Of a stretch of DNA of 64,000 nucleotides, positions 10,542 to 22,175 are shown in pieces (the first letter of the stretch is position 1; every line of letters starts with the position of its first letter). The DNA is taken from assembly GCA_030180135.1 (NCBI GenBank), contig CM058233.1:24585615-24649614 (forward strand), read 5' to 3'. The notes beneath the pieces were generated by a model, which was not told where the DNA came from, ran no database searches, and worked only from the letters and a program-made list of their open reading frames with translations. Position numbers and translations under genes: made by a program. Source of the DNA: Orychophragmus violaceus (lineage: Eukaryota; Streptophyta; Magnoliopsida; Brassicales; Brassicaceae).

Positions 10542-11342
10542 AACATGGTGCGTCGTGAGAAGGCACACAATCTATGAAAGTATGCTCGCTAAGTCTAGAG
10601 CCCAAGCCTTTAAGGATTCACACACAAATACGAGAGAGGCAGCCACCAAGCTCTTAGCAAGGAAAATGTTATCTTTATTAATTTAGAGTAAAAGTGTATC
10701 TACAAAACTGAGTGAGGGATTTTATTAGTAGTCCAGAAATCAAGAACTTCTAGGGCTGCCTTCAACCAGAAAAGGAAAACAAGAAAACAACATTCACTTT
10801 GAAACAAAACGGCTGGGACTTCTAAGACAACATAAAATGAAACAAAGAAAGGAAAAGACCTACAAAACATATAAATTAACCTCGTGAGCTAAACCATAAT
10901 TCAAACTCATTACTTTGTTTCCTTTATGCAATTGGGATTCCTGGTAAATGCCTATTTGAGCTTGGAAATACTGAACAAGTCCGTGTCTAAATGCCCTTGC
11001 AGAACCGTCCAGAAGGATATGCTTGGAGACTTGAGTTGCATGCAAATGGCTTCATGTTCTTCCTTGCTTGTCCGTTTCCTAGATGCTTCCAAGGTACAAT
11101 GATGGTGAATTCTTGAGAATCATCAATGTTTTGGAGTTCTGACCTAGCTAAATCAGGTAATGGCTCAATGGGGGTCTCTCGGGTGATCTCCTTTGTGAGC
11201 TGCATCCCTTTGAGTTCTTCATTCTCCATTAGGGTTTTCATTCATCTGACTAACTTTTTAAACTCTTCCCTTAGGCTCTTGGTTCTTGATCGTGTCCTTG
11301 GTGAACTCCTCATGTTGGGACATTGATGGCTTGTTGGGTGGT
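10542..11342. other. Unassigned sequence
   Basis: Target-side continuation to the right of copia 1. A minus-strand frame at 10987-11241 is open for 84 codons (EELKGMQLTKEITRETPIEP and following), but I recognise no family and see no splice context. There are no LTR ends, TIRs or RNA genes. Confidence 0.4.
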
Positions 11343-12790
11343 TGATATAACTGAGATTTTACCCAATTCATCGCATATTTTAGGATACCTTAATAAGTGA
11401 TTCATGTGTTTTATATGGGTTTTAGTATGTATTCACCTATTTCTAGTGTCACGACTCTTTTCATGAAACTCAAGCTTAATCTAAGACAAATGGAGAAAAC
11501 ATCAACTTTTTGATACCGAATCATTCCGTCAGAAGTTCAACATCAAATGAAGACCTTGTCACCATCCAATCAATTTAAAATTTGGACACAAGATAAATGG
11601 ATCTACCAGATGTCATTTCCTACATGTTCGAGGACGATCCACCAGTTACATCTCAAGATACATTTGAAGCAAGATAGCCTGATCAGCAGCCGAGCAGCAG
11701 TCCAGGTCGCGGCCAAGACCACTCTGGCCGCGATTGTGAGCCACGTCGTGGCAAGACCTAAAACAACATACTTATGGCCCATTTGGGCGATTTAGCCCGT
11801 TTCCCTTATTTTGCACATCCTACATCGAAATTTTCAGAGTTTTTGAAAGTTTTTGAACACTATATATAGGGATGCATTCCTCTCCTTGTAACACACACAA
11901 AAAAACACAAAACTTTATTTATATTAGTCTTTATTTAGAGCTTTAGTCATTATAATCTTTAGTTTCTTAGGTTTATGGTTTAGAAGTTTTAGGGTTCTCA
12001 AGAGAGACCCTAAACCTCAAACCCCAAAACCTAATTCGTCCTAGTTAGTCTTAGAATCTAGCCTATGGCTATGATCTTCTAATACATAGCTAAGTAGTAT
12101 GTTTATTGGGTTTTACATGGTAGTTATCTAGGAGGAATGATATTGGTTTGATTAGGATTACACTTAGTAAGCTTATGCTTGATTTCTAGAGTTCTTTCTT
12201 TTATGTTTGTTTTTAATGCATGATAAGAGACTAGCTAACTCAAAGTTGATCTCATGATTGATAGAACTACATAAGTACTGCAGCTATTTACTGGAACTAT
12301 CTTAGGAGAGCAGTTGTGTTGCAAGTTTTGAAAGTTGATTTGTAGGACACTGTGAATGTTTTGATGAACTTGATATTAATGCATGATCTTTCTCGCGGTC
12401 AGCTGCGAGAGTTGACTGGTCGAGTTGAAGAGATTATGTGTATAGTCCTACGAGAGTAGGTTAGACATATTTTCGTGTTCAAGTTTATGGAACTTGCTAG
12501 AAACAACTAGAAGTTAATCTAGACTTGTATGAATCATTCTGAACCTATTTAGATGCTCCTTGGATGCCCAATAAATTACCATATAGTTTCATTTTCGTTT
12601 TATATTCTTTTCTATTAGATAATTATATTACATGACACCCACACATTCCCCTTTTGTATTAATTCTCCTCTAACCTTGCTTGATTTTGCAGATAGACATA
12701 AATTCTTTGTGAATCAACACCCTAAATAATACAACGCACATCCGTGCACTTGTAACTCGGGGTTTTATAAATTTATAACTCGAGAGCGGT
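11343..12790 (+). repeat. Degenerate Athila-like LTR
   Basis: Starts TGATATAACTGAG. Near its right end it has ATACAACGCACATCCGTGCACTTG, which parallels the Athila LTR end (ACTACAATCACATCACTGTGCACTTG). Between them is Athila-like layout, including a TATATATAGGG promoter-like stretch near 11860. No PBS or internal region follows, so it may be a solo or truncated LTR. The exact right end is not clear. Confidence 0.5.
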
Positions 12791-13014
12791 AAAAAAAAAG
12801 AATGCATCATTGGTTTTTGTTAGGTTGCTTTTTATGTCCACATCAATTTATTCTTTTTTCTTGAAGGAATGTTAAATCTGTATTAAATAAAAACCTGATT
12901 TACATCCAAATGCAGCTTTTTGGTTTAGAAACAAAACCAATTGACACTAACAAACGAACTCTAAAAGCCTCGCCAACGCAAAGTTCTCAAAAGGGTTCCA
13001 AGAATTTAAATATA

Positions 13015-13312
13015 GGCTCCAATTGGTGACCATAGTTTAGGAAAAGAAAGATGATAAATTTTTAATTTCTCAAAATTTTTACCAATTAAAAGGAATATTT
13101 TTTTCAAAATTCAGACATATGGGTCCCACAATATTTCATATTTTTCCTCATGTTTAAGGAATGAATGAACAAAAAAATTCTCCTGCAAATTTGATGAAGA
13201 ACAAAATATGAATAAAAATTCCTCTACATTCCTATTTTTTTGTTAATTCAATTCCTCAAATGACATTTTGTCCAATTCCTTTTGTTCATTTTAGTGGTCA
13301 CCAATTGGAGCC
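13015..13312. mobile_element. 298-bp MITE with 18-bp TIRs
   Basis: Perfect 18-bp terminal inverted repeats GGCTCCAATTGGTGACCA (13015-13032) and its reverse complement (13295-13312) enclose AT-rich non-coding sequence. ATA flanks both sides and could be a 3-bp TSD, which would fit a PIF/Harbinger-type MITE, although their preferred TSD is TTA/TAA. No coding capacity. Confidence 0.8.
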
Positions 13313-13350
13313 ATAATAAAATAGATAAAGTAACATAGAGAAGGATTCGA

Positions 13351-13578
13351 GGTTCTCAAACGAGAACCTGTGAATTCTTTGTGAGAAACTCATGTGACAA
13401 GTTTTCTTATTTAATTGGCTCAGTTATTATTCAAAACTAAATTTTAATTATTTAGTTAAATTAAATTAAAAATACTAATGTTGAATAATTAAGAATCCCA
13501 CGTAGAGGTTCTTACCGGTGAGAATGTGGTAATGAGAAAAAGTAGGTATTGTTCGGTTTTGTTCCCTAATTGAGAACC
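13351..13578. repeat. Possible second small inverted-repeat element
   Basis: GGTTCTCAAACGAGAACC at the left and, on the opposite strand, GGTTCTCAATTAGGGAACC-like sequence at the right enclose AT-rich DNA. The inverted repeats are imperfect and no TSD is evident. Confidence 0.3.
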
Positions 13579-13633
13579 AGAAAACTAGTGGCTCCACATA
13601 GTTTTAACTTTATTACTTTGAACCGAGAGAAGT

Positions 13634-13970
13634 CTATTCCTCGTGATCTTGTCCAAAAATTTTATAAGCCTCATAGGGGTCCATGTGATGTCGAACATTT
13701 CTTTCTCTCCATTTATTGTGTACTGAAGCTTGAAAGATGTATCTAAGAATCAAGTTCTCCACATTTCTCCATTTCATCTCTGATAGTAGGCGAATGATAT
13801 CTGTCCATGCGGTTGTGTAATGAATTTGCATAATTAATGAGGTTAGAACACAACATATTTGAGCTGAGTAATCACATTGAAAGAACAAATGTTGCAGAGT
13901 TTCAAGGGGTCAATTGAGAGCGGATGCTTTGATTTATCTGACCATTCCAACTTGTCATCATATCCCCTGT
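13634..13970 (-). pseudogene. LINE ORF2 C-terminus (zf-RVT region)
   Basis: About 84 open codons plus upstream residues. The sequence reads LFFQCDYSAQ, WTDIIRLLSEM and LRYIFQASVHNKWRERNVRHH, the zinc-binding reverse-transcriptase tail of plant L1-type LINEs. It is joined to endonuclease sequence with no RT between. This tail is not present in the second copy of the LINE. Confidence 0.75.
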
Positions 13971-13977
13971 CATTACC

Positions 13978-14980
13978 ATGTAAACGGAGGGCCTTGCAGG
14001 CCCTAATAATGTAGTTTACAGTGGTTTACAACCTCTTTGAAACATCTTGTTCCCTGAGTGATATTCGACATGTTTAAGAAGCCCGGGTGTTCTTCTCCAT
14101 CAAGAATCTCAATGAAACCCCCATTAAAATCCATGGCTTTCCCTGAATCATAGTAGAATCATAGTGATTCTTGACATCATCCAACGAACCTCTTCTCTCT
14201 TCAGACGTGTTGAAAGCATACACAAAAAACAAAAATTATCGATCCATTCTGTCAAGTAATACTGATCAAGTAATCATTTGGACGCCTTTAAAATATTCTA
14301 TACATTCATGTTTGCGTCCTCGAAGAACTTTCCCTCAAACTCTTCCTGGCTTTTTTGTACCTTTGTAATAAATTTACCCATACCCATGGCCGAACCTCCT
14401 TCTATGTTCATCTTCTCAACTCCACTTATAAAATTATTTTCCTTTTCAACATCTGATTCATTCTCCACGATCTCTCCATCCACTTCTTCCTTGGAGAGCT
14501 GCAAACCTTGAAGGCAATGCTATTTGAACTTGCCCATAGATAAGGCATTCCCCCTGTTTCCCTGAACTTTTGCCTGTCTTGGAATAACAAACAGTCGCCC
14601 ATTCACTCTCGATGTTAGGCTCTTCCGTCAAACACACCATTTTAGCTATAAGGATCTTTTCTGAGACAATCAATTCTTCCCCAATCTGCTCGGCCGCAAC
14701 ATTCAAGGTGATTTGGTTTTATGTTTCCATTTCTTCATTTTTCTGTAGCTGCTCTATTTTTTCGACCAAAGCTGAGTCATCTGAATTTAAGATAACAACC
14801 TTTCGATTTTCAACATTTTTGTTTGGCTCTCCATTTCTTTTGTTCACAATGGAGACACTCTCTTGATGGCCATACTTATAACATTTTTTGCACATTCGAG
14901 GCAGCCTGGATATGCGAAGTCAACAGTAAAGGGTTTCCCATTTTTTGAAAAACCAAATTCTTTTCAAGGTAAATCCTTGC
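13978..14980 (-). pseudogene. LINE ORF1 end and endonuclease fragments
   Basis: The region 14504-14980 in several frames holds the C-terminal part of ORF1 (SEWATVCYSKTGKSSGKQGE, then PSRFAALQ). The region near 14215-13978 holds the apurinic-type endonuclease: FVYAFNTSEERRG, then FNGGFIEILDGEEHPGF and NISQGTRCFKEVVNHC. Stops and frameshifts break both. An 11-bp tandem duplication near 14146-14170 distinguishes this copy from 39120. Confidence 0.65.
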
Positions 14981-15419
14981 AAGTCGGACACACACTTCTA
15001 CCAGCAGATGACTTGTTAGAATGGTTGTTCTTCCCAAACTTCCTCTTCTTCCCAGCATCATTTCCCACATGACCTTGCGGTTCAGTTCCCAGAAACCTTG
15101 CTTTCTGTTCCGCAGCTTTCTCAACCAGCTCGGCAACAGACTCATAGTTTTGGATCCTGCAACAAATGTTCAGATCCACACGCAAACCACACATGAACTC
15201 GAGTACCAAGGATTCTCCATCCTCTTCCTCATGACCAACATACTTCGTAAGCCAATTGAACTCAACTTCATACTCCCTCACGGTCATAGACCCTTGTTCC
15301 AGCTTAAAGAACACACCCTCCAGCTTATCCAAGGCTTCATCCGGATAGTACTTACTCCTGAACTTAATACAGCCCCAAAGGTGGAGACTAAATGTATAGG
15401 TTGATGGAGAACATAACAC
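14964..15419 (-). pseudogene. Gypsy gag fragment, copy 1
   Basis: About 150 codons of a retrotransposon gag (capsid) domain: FRSKYYPDEALDKLEG, MTVREYEVEFNWLTKYV, LEFMCGLRVDLN, VAELVEKAAEQKARFLG, then a basic linker and the first half of a zinc knuckle (CPTC). The N-terminal half is replaced by repeat R sequence (MLCSPSTYTFSLHLWG is R-derived), and the C-terminal end runs into LINE ORF1. It is repeated at 39928-40365. Confidence 0.75.
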
Positions 15420-16661
15420 TTGTTTAAGAACTCTCTTAATCTGCTTGAGATGGATGGAATGGTGAGATGGAAGTGTTGGTGAACAACTCTCTTTCTAAAT
15501 GGGTTAGTTGAATATTTTAATACTTGGCAGAAGTATATTGCTTGAATAACACAAACAAACTATTCTGGAAAACTCAGTAGAACCAAATGAATCACTCAAA
15601 TGGATTCTAATGAACAAACACTCAAAGATAACTCTTTGAAAACGAAAACTCTGTTTATTATTTAATTGAAAGGTGAATTTACAAATGACTAACTAAGGAG
15701 CTTAAATAGGCTCTTGACAAACGGTAACAATTCATAAGCAAGGAAACAATCCTAGTGAATTACGGAAATAGAGCCGTTGGGTATCTTTTGCAAGGATAAA
15801 GGGAATTCTTCAAATTGAATGCTGAATTTTATCTGGATTTCTTTAAGTCCTAGGTGAGGATCTCTGGGACTCCTTGGTTGTCGAAGAATTCATTCAAAGC
15901 GTGGATATCTCAGTTGAAAAGAGCCGTTGCAAATTGAGGTGAATCTTCTCCAAAAAGGGAAAGTGGAGCTCCTGATGATTGTGTGTGTTCTTGTGAAGCA
16001 TGGTGCAGTTAAGGAAGTCTAGACATGATGATAATGAGCCCAAAACGTTGTAGCTTTTATATGTGAAGGTCTGGTGCTGATTTGACCCCTTTAGTATGAA
16101 TGCATCCAAATAAGGTAAGTTGAGAAGCAAGAGGATTTGTCTAATCCATAGGATTTGTCTAATCCTTCGAGTTCTGGTGCACTGTAGGATGTCAAGAGGT
16201 GTTTATGGATATGGAAGCTTATTAAACTCTCCTGGTCTCCACAATTATGTTTGATGTTGACCAAACTCGTGATCTTCCAAATAAGGCAAGTCGGGCCACC
16301 TTTGACTTTGACAGTGAATATCTTATAAACCATAACTCCTTTTGGCATGAAACCAATTTTCTGTGGGCTTATGATAAGTTTAGATTCTTGAAAAGTAGAT
16401 TTGTTTCTTGGCTTCTTATCGTTTGGTCTGATTGCTTCAATTTTTAGTTTTCGGTCTCCATTGGCTCCTTTGGAGGTATATCGGGTTGTGTTTCAATATC
16501 TTTTTCATGTGGAAAGTTTTTGTAATGATTCTTCTTTGTGGTGTGCTTTGGATGAGCTGTTCTTGTATTCCAATTGATGGTTGATCTGATATGATCGGTC
16601 TTGGTTTCCATTTGAGCTAAACAAAGCTCATATGTCTCCTTAGCTCTCCTCAACTTCATGC
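15400..16661 (-). repeat. Dispersed repeat R, copy 1
   Basis: Repeat of unknown class found three times in the window (also 40360-47211 split, and 55575-60793 split). On the minus strand it has an LTR-like promoter (CCTATTTAAGCTCC near 15700) and short unrecognised reading frames (KLRRAKETYELCLAQMETK). In copy 3 its left end is followed on the minus strand by TGGTATCA, which could be a PBS; if so, R is a minus-strand LTR plus flank. Its right part is cut by the CACTA element at 16662. Confidence 0.6.
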
Positions 16662-17116
16662 CACTACAAGATTATTGAGTATTAATAGCAGTTGCAGATA
16701 GCATTTTTACTGTTTCTGCTATGGTTGACATTCTCCTTTATTTTAAATAGTGTTTACAAAAATAAAACGATATTGTTGATCGGTTAGATTTGAAATGCTA
16801 TGTATAATTGGCACGGAAAGGTAATTATATTGGCCGCCTTTTAGACTTAGTGAAAATTTTACTCTCCTTCCCATGTTTTTTTTCACTTTCCCCCTTTCAC
16901 GAGATCCCCCTCTTAATTTTGGTTTGCTTTAGATTCTTCTTTTCTCTCAGACAAAATAGGGTTTCTTTTCCCCTTTTCTTCTCTTCCCCATTGTTTCACT
17001 CAGGGCCATCATCTACTCTTCTCCACTCGTTTTCTATTTCACCGAGAAAAACTGGAAAATATCAATGGTCGTAATCGTGTCCTCCTCCACTGCTGCGTTC
17101 ATCCCCGTCGCTTTGT

Positions 17117-17513
17117 AACGAGATGATAGGGATGAGATAGAATATGATCAGAAGATGATCAAAAAAATGAGAGACGATAGATGAAGAAGAAGAATTAAGG
17201 GAAAGAGAATGAGAGAGACGAGAAGAAATAAGAGAGAGTATAGAAGATAGAGAGACGAGAGAAAGAGAGCAAAAGAAGGAAGAGGATAAATGTTTTTGTT
17301 TATTCATTCCAATCACTCAAAACTCTCGTTATATAAATAGGAAATGCAAACCATACAATATTCGATGGGAAACACAATTATGCAAAACACACAATGATTA
17401 AAGAGAAACACCATTATGCAAACGACATAATAATTAAAGAGAAACACACTCATGAGTACTTTAATTATTAAAGTATTTATTAAAATATGATGCAGCCCAT
17501 AAAATCCTGTACA
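17117..17513 (-). repeat. LTR-like block inside CACTA
   Basis: On the minus strand, TGTACAGGATTTTATGGG...CTCGTTACA with a TATATAACG promoter-like motif and a pyrimidine-rich downstream part. It is preceded by a chromovirus-like pol end (ILEDKNYLEQGV) and a short purine tract. It probably is the 3' LTR of the gypsy derivative whose gag lies at 17653-18842. No matching 5' LTR is visible to the right of gag. Confidence 0.45.
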
Positions 17514-17652
17514 ATACCCCTTGCTCAAGATAATTCTTGTCCTCAAGGATTAAAATTTGGATATTTGTTGATGAAGTCTTGTTAAGACTACCATATAGCT
17601 TTTTCTGGAGATTCATGGTATTTGTCATCCTTAGAGTAATCTCCATCGCCAT

Positions 17653-18842
17653 CTAGCAAGAAAACCTGTCCTTTATAATGTTTGAGATGATGTCCTGGAG
17701 TGTAGATCTCATCACAAAACATACATAAAACTTTGTTCCTACGATTTTGCATCTCTTCATAAGTATATTTCTTCGGGGGTTGGTTAGATGTACCTTATAA
17801 ATAAAGCCGGGCTTGAACGGGATGGATTTTTGTGTATCAGACGGCTTCGGTGCTGAAGAGTTTGGAGAGGACTCACAGACATGTAGTAAGACTATGTGTT
17901 GCTGTTCTGGTAAGGATTGAATGATGCTCGAGATTGCTTCATAAGAGCACATAAGAGGGCTGATTTGTGCAGTTTAGCTATATGAGCTGCTTCTGTCACT
18001 GTTTTGAGATTAAAATGACTAGCGTGCAAGGCAAGATGTTGGTTCATATTAGCCAAGAAGATGCTAAGTGTGTGTGATGTTGTGAGCGATAATCTTGACA
18101 AAGCGCACTCAAACTTATCCAGATAAACCTCAACCGACTTATTCCCTTGTGTTAAACTAACCAACTCCGACAGTGGATCATCAAACAACGCATTAAATCT
18201 AGCTGACACAACGCCAACATAATCCGGCCAAGAAGGGTATACATCATACCGATCTTTGCTGAAATTATGGTGCCACTGTAATGCCTTTCCCGTCATATGC
18301 ATTGAAGCTAGTCGAACCTTAAGCTCCGGCGGGGTATTATCCACAATAAAGAATTTCTCACAAAGAAAAATCCAATCACGTATCATCGTACCGTCAAACG
18401 AAGGGAATGCAATCTTTGTTAATCTTGTCGTCAGTCCATTAGGTAGCAATGGTGATTTGTTGATCTCCGACGAGTCTTTATCATTTGGTTTGAGCTCCGA
18501 TATGGCTTGCTTCAGTGGTTCTTGGGATCGTGATGCTCCCGGTATTGGTAATATCCCCGTAGATACCGCAATCTTCTCTATAGTGTGTAAGATTGCTGTA
18601 GATGATGTGATCTCAGTAGAAGATGCCGATTCCGATGAGTGAGACAAAGATGGCCCTTGAGAAAAGTATTTTAGAATAGTCGTCTCAAGACTTTTAAATT
18701 TAACGTCGAAGTCTTTGAACTTAACATTGAAGTCTTTGAATGTAACATCGAAGCTTGTTTCAATTCTTTTGATTTTGCCATCTAGTTCCGAACGCATATA
18801 GTGAAGTAGAGTGTCAGTACGTTGCGACTGGTCATCTTGCAT
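17653..18842 (-). pseudogene. Gypsy gag inside CACTA, copy 1
   Basis: Starts with ATG at 18842. The first 316 codons are open: a helical start with FKDFNVKFKDFDVKFK repeats, a serine/threonine-rich linker, then the capsid domain (FPSFDGTMIRDWIFLCEKFF, LASMHMTGKALQWHHNF, FNALFDDPLSELVSL, VEVYLDKFECALSRL). A frameshift near 17900-17950 leads into a second frame (17952-17653). The gag then joins a pol 3' end without any protease, RT or integrase. The copy at 48247-49313 has different lesions. Confidence 0.75.
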
Positions 18843-19193
18843 GCGATTTAATCTATATTAGAGATCTGGGTTTTTGATTTCAAAACCACTCTTAATCTGA
18901 TCTAGTATAGGTTTTGGCGCTCTTAAAATCACAAAGTACAGAGATTGATAAACTTAGATTAGTTGAGATCTAATCGTAATTAGTCGGGATCTAATTATTG
19001 CGTTGATTTTGATCGAATAGCTTACAAGTTTTGGTTTTGGTCAACAAATTTAAGGCAAACGATGGAACGACGAAAACCAGAGCAAATTTCACAGGTCGTT
19101 GACACGATATTTTTCGGGAAAGATCCACAATCTTTGTGTACTCTGTCTGCTCGATTTTGCGGTTAACGACATTAAGCAAATCAACAAAGTAAG

Positions 19194-19828
19194 TGTGATA
19201 ACTGAGCTTGTCACAAAGGTTCAAGAATGCGTCTTGCTCGGGAGAGTTGACGTGCTCGGGTCCGGAAGGTCAAAGTTTCTCTTAAGGAAGAACTGGCTAG
19301 GTTCAATGATGAGTCAGGAGAGAAATGTTCGGTGCTTAAGTAATGAAAAGAGAGAGTTGCTCGGTAACGAGCGTGTTGTATTTAAGTGAGGGCCCGAGCT
19401 TGTCAAAAGACGAGCTCGGTTTTACAATTCGGGAGTGTTAACTCTAGAGAGAGAAAGTAGTGAGAAATGCACGAATCCCCAAAAAGTTACCTTAATGTAC
19501 AGTGACGACTCCTATTTATAGTAAAATAAGGTCGTACTTTTTACAGGCCGTTGACTGTTTGTCGAGCTCGTGCGGATGGGCCGTACTTGGTGACGAGATG
19601 GGCCAAGCCGTACATACCTTTGGACGTTAGCGGAGTCGAGCTGACTTGTTTTCATAGGCTGAGCCGAGCCGAGCCGGGCCGAGCCGGTAGTAGTGGGCTC
19701 GGCGCGGACGCGTGTTTTCGGACCTATATTGCTTGTTGGGCCGTTTTGCTTTTGTTGGGCCGACCTTTGTATGGAGAACAGATATTGGGCCTTCTAAGTG
19801 GATGGGGGTGCTAAACCCATATATAACA
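19194..19828 (-). repeat. Tat 3' LTR
   Basis: 635 bp, plus-strand ends TGTGATAAC and ATATAACA; minus strand reads TGTTATAT...ATCACA. It contains a GAGCC-rich tandem stretch near 19660-19700. The boundary at 19194 is fixed by comparison with 49666, where the CACTA sequence continues instead. Confidence 0.8.
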
Positions 19829-19846
19829 GTAAGCCCCCCCCCCCAG
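19829..19846 (-). promoter_or_regulatory. Polypurine tract of Tat element
   Basis: Eleven consecutive C on the plus strand (19834-19844), i.e. a G-run in element orientation, right before the 3' LTR. Expected primer for plus-strand DNA synthesis. Confidence 0.75.
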
Positions 19847-20103
19847 TTCGTCGATCTTTGTGGTATTTTGAAGTCGGCGGATTTGATGTGTGTTTAGTTG
19901 GGCTGATATCTATTCGGCATAGATCTGGTCGGCCTGTTTGATTTGCTCGCTTTGTCGCTTCTATCTCGGGAATCTCAACAGGTTTCTTGGGAAACTGCTG
20001 GATACTGAAGGGTCGCGTCAATGTAATGATGGCGCCTATAATTGCTGAAAACTGAAGAGTCGCGTAGGTGTAATGATGGCGCTTCCCTTGCAAGCTTCCC
20101 GCT

Positions 20104-20111
20104 TATAAATA
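20104..20111 (+). promoter_or_regulatory. TATA box of the antisense gene
   Basis: TATAAATA about 107 bp before the ATG at 20218, followed by a pyrimidine-rich leader. It points opposite to the Tat gag-pol and suits the antisense gene. Confidence 0.6.
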
Positions 20112-22175
20112 CCTCGCTCTGCTTCTTCATTTTCACTTCTTTTCTTTCGCGCAAGTATTTTGCTCTCCCTTCTCTCTAGATTCCATTCTCTCTCTAGTTG
20201 TTGTTGTATTAGTAGTTATGAGAATTGATTCTCATTCAGAGTCATCCTCCGATCGGGATCTTCCTTCGATAAGGTTATCCGAGGGTACCTCTGCTCAATC
20301 CAGTTCGCCCGTTGCGCAACAGAGTTCCTCGTCCGGCTCGACACGATCAGAGGTTATTGTCCAGAGTCCTGAAAATAATCGGGCTCGGGCTCCTTCGGCT
20401 TCGGGCAGCGTACGGAGCTTCCGAGTGCCATACTTGATAGACTCGAAGGACGACGGTGCTCGACCTTGGTTGCCCTCGTTGGGTCAGCATTTGGGTTCTC
20501 TTCCAGTGAAGGCGGAGGCCGTGTGTATGGTAGATCAGGAGAGGATTGACAGGATGGTACCAGAGCCGAGCAAGTCTAAGAAAGCTCGGAAGAAAACGAA
20601 ACGAGGGGCTGCGGATGGCTCGGGAAAGAAGGCGCGTCCCTTGCGTCCCGTTCTGCCGACGAAGTGCTCGGATGACGATTTGGAGTGGCTTAAGGACAAC
20701 TGTGCTTCTGGGGGCGCTGGTCGGCTCGAGCTTCGCAAACCCGAGCAACATTAGAGACCCTGGGACTGTCCGGAGGGATGGGTATGCCTGTATGACTTTT
20801 GGTTTAGGCATATCCATCTAAGGTTTCCTTTACTGAGGTTGCTCGTTCCCTACTACGAGGAAAGGCGGATCGCTTTGTCCCAGCTGAGTCCGGCGGCTAT
20901 TCAGAACCTGGTCGGCTCCATGATTCTGGCCTCCGAGTGCGGTGTTGATATGACTCTTCGGTTTTTCGAGGCGATTTCGTCAATTTCGACGAAAAGTATG
21001 ACTATTGGGACCCGCTATGTGTGCATGAGGACCCGTTTCAGAGAGAAAGTTATCATCGGGAAATCATCAAAAGTCGATGACTGGCAGGACCGCTATTTCG
21101 ATGCTCGGGTTAATTCGGCTTCGGTTCCCGATCCGGAGAGGCCATATAGGACTCAGTGGAATCATCTTCATGGTAAATGTTTTTGCTTTGCTCGTTCCTC
21201 TAAATAGACTAACTCATGCTCGTTCTATTTTTTGCAGATCGTCATCCCTTTGATCTCCCGGCGCCGGATAACTTCTTAGCGGATCTCAGGAAGCTTGTTG
21301 CTCGGGGAATTCAGAAGTGGCCGGACGTTCACGCCAATCGAGTTAGACGAGCTGTGGAGTGTCTGCACGAAGGTACCTTCCCATTCTTTCTTTTCACTCG
21401 GTCTGCCTTCTTTAATCTTGATTTCTGCAGGTTATCGTCTTCGTTCGATCGAATCGTTGGCCGAGTATAACAGTCGTCCGTTTGTTCGGTACACGAAAGG
21501 AGGGAAGCCGATAGAGGAAGAGATGGGCCAGATGGATCTCGAAGTTGTGAACTATGTCGAGGAAAACCTCACTAGTCGTCAGGAGAATCCTGTCGTGGCG
21601 CAGGAGAATCTCTCCGGACCGCAGGTAAATCCTGTTGACCTGGATCCTAACCGACCATTTTCACCATGGGTTGGGGAGGTCCCTCCTGGAATGGTTTTTG
21701 TAAACGAGTATCATCGGGATTTATTTCGTCAGGTGTGCGCCGCGATGGAAGCGGTCGATGCTCAGAAGAAGAAGAAGAGGTCGCGGACCGAGAATGCGAC
21801 TTCCACCGAGCCGGGGATTCCTCATGTTCCTGAACATGATCAGGAGGCCGAGGAGACCACTAAAGTGCCTCCTTTGGAGAGGAGGAAGAAGAAGAGCAGG
21901 ACGGTTGCTGCTGAGGAGGTTCAGACGATAGAAGCCTCCGAGCGTCCTGATATTGGCGGGATGGATCTGGTGGTTCTTCCCGAGACTGCGGGTGTTCGGG
22001 TTGGAACTCCTGAGCGTCCAAGTGCTGATGAGGCGGCTCTTTTAGAGACTGACCAGGCCGCGGTGAAGCAGATGGTCGGGAAGAGAACAAGAATGCTGAT
22101 TCTCAAGACGATCGGGTCATTCCGGACGAAGATGAAATTGCTGGGCTTCATTTCCTGGGCGGGCCAGGTGAGGGC

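Larger units (their letters stand above)
13625..14985 (-). mobile_element. L1-type LINE fragment, copy 1
   Basis: Minus-strand non-LTR retrotransposon missing its reverse transcriptase. Reading from right to left: ORF1 end (zinc-knuckle region near 14870 with CKKCYKYGH, then the PSRFAALQ-type tail), ORF2 endonuclease (about 14215-13978), then directly the ORF2 C-terminus (13970-13634). The deletion junction is at 13970-13976, where homology to the second copy (38947 onwards) stops. The right edge runs into a gypsy gag fragment near 14985. Confidence 0.75.
16662..19193. mobile_element. CACTA element, copy 1 (truncated)
   Basis: Begins CACTACAAGATTATTGAG directly after TGC, the TSD seen at the second copy. 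It continues collinear with 47212-49666 until GTAAG (19189-19193), where the Tat 3' LTR begins. The right half, including the right TIR, is absent here. It contains a gypsy gag, an LTR-like block and no recognisable transposase, so it is non-autonomous. Confidence 0.8.

Noticed and set aside
14171..15404. Plus-strand frames over LINE and gag fragments
   Set aside because: They overlap minus-strand sequence with recognisable LINE and gag motifs and are themselves featureless.
17060..17316. Plus- and minus-strand short frames in the purine/pyrimidine-rich stretch
   Set aside because: The sequence is low-complexity GAGA-type within an LTR-like block; the serine/leucine-rich peptides are compositional.
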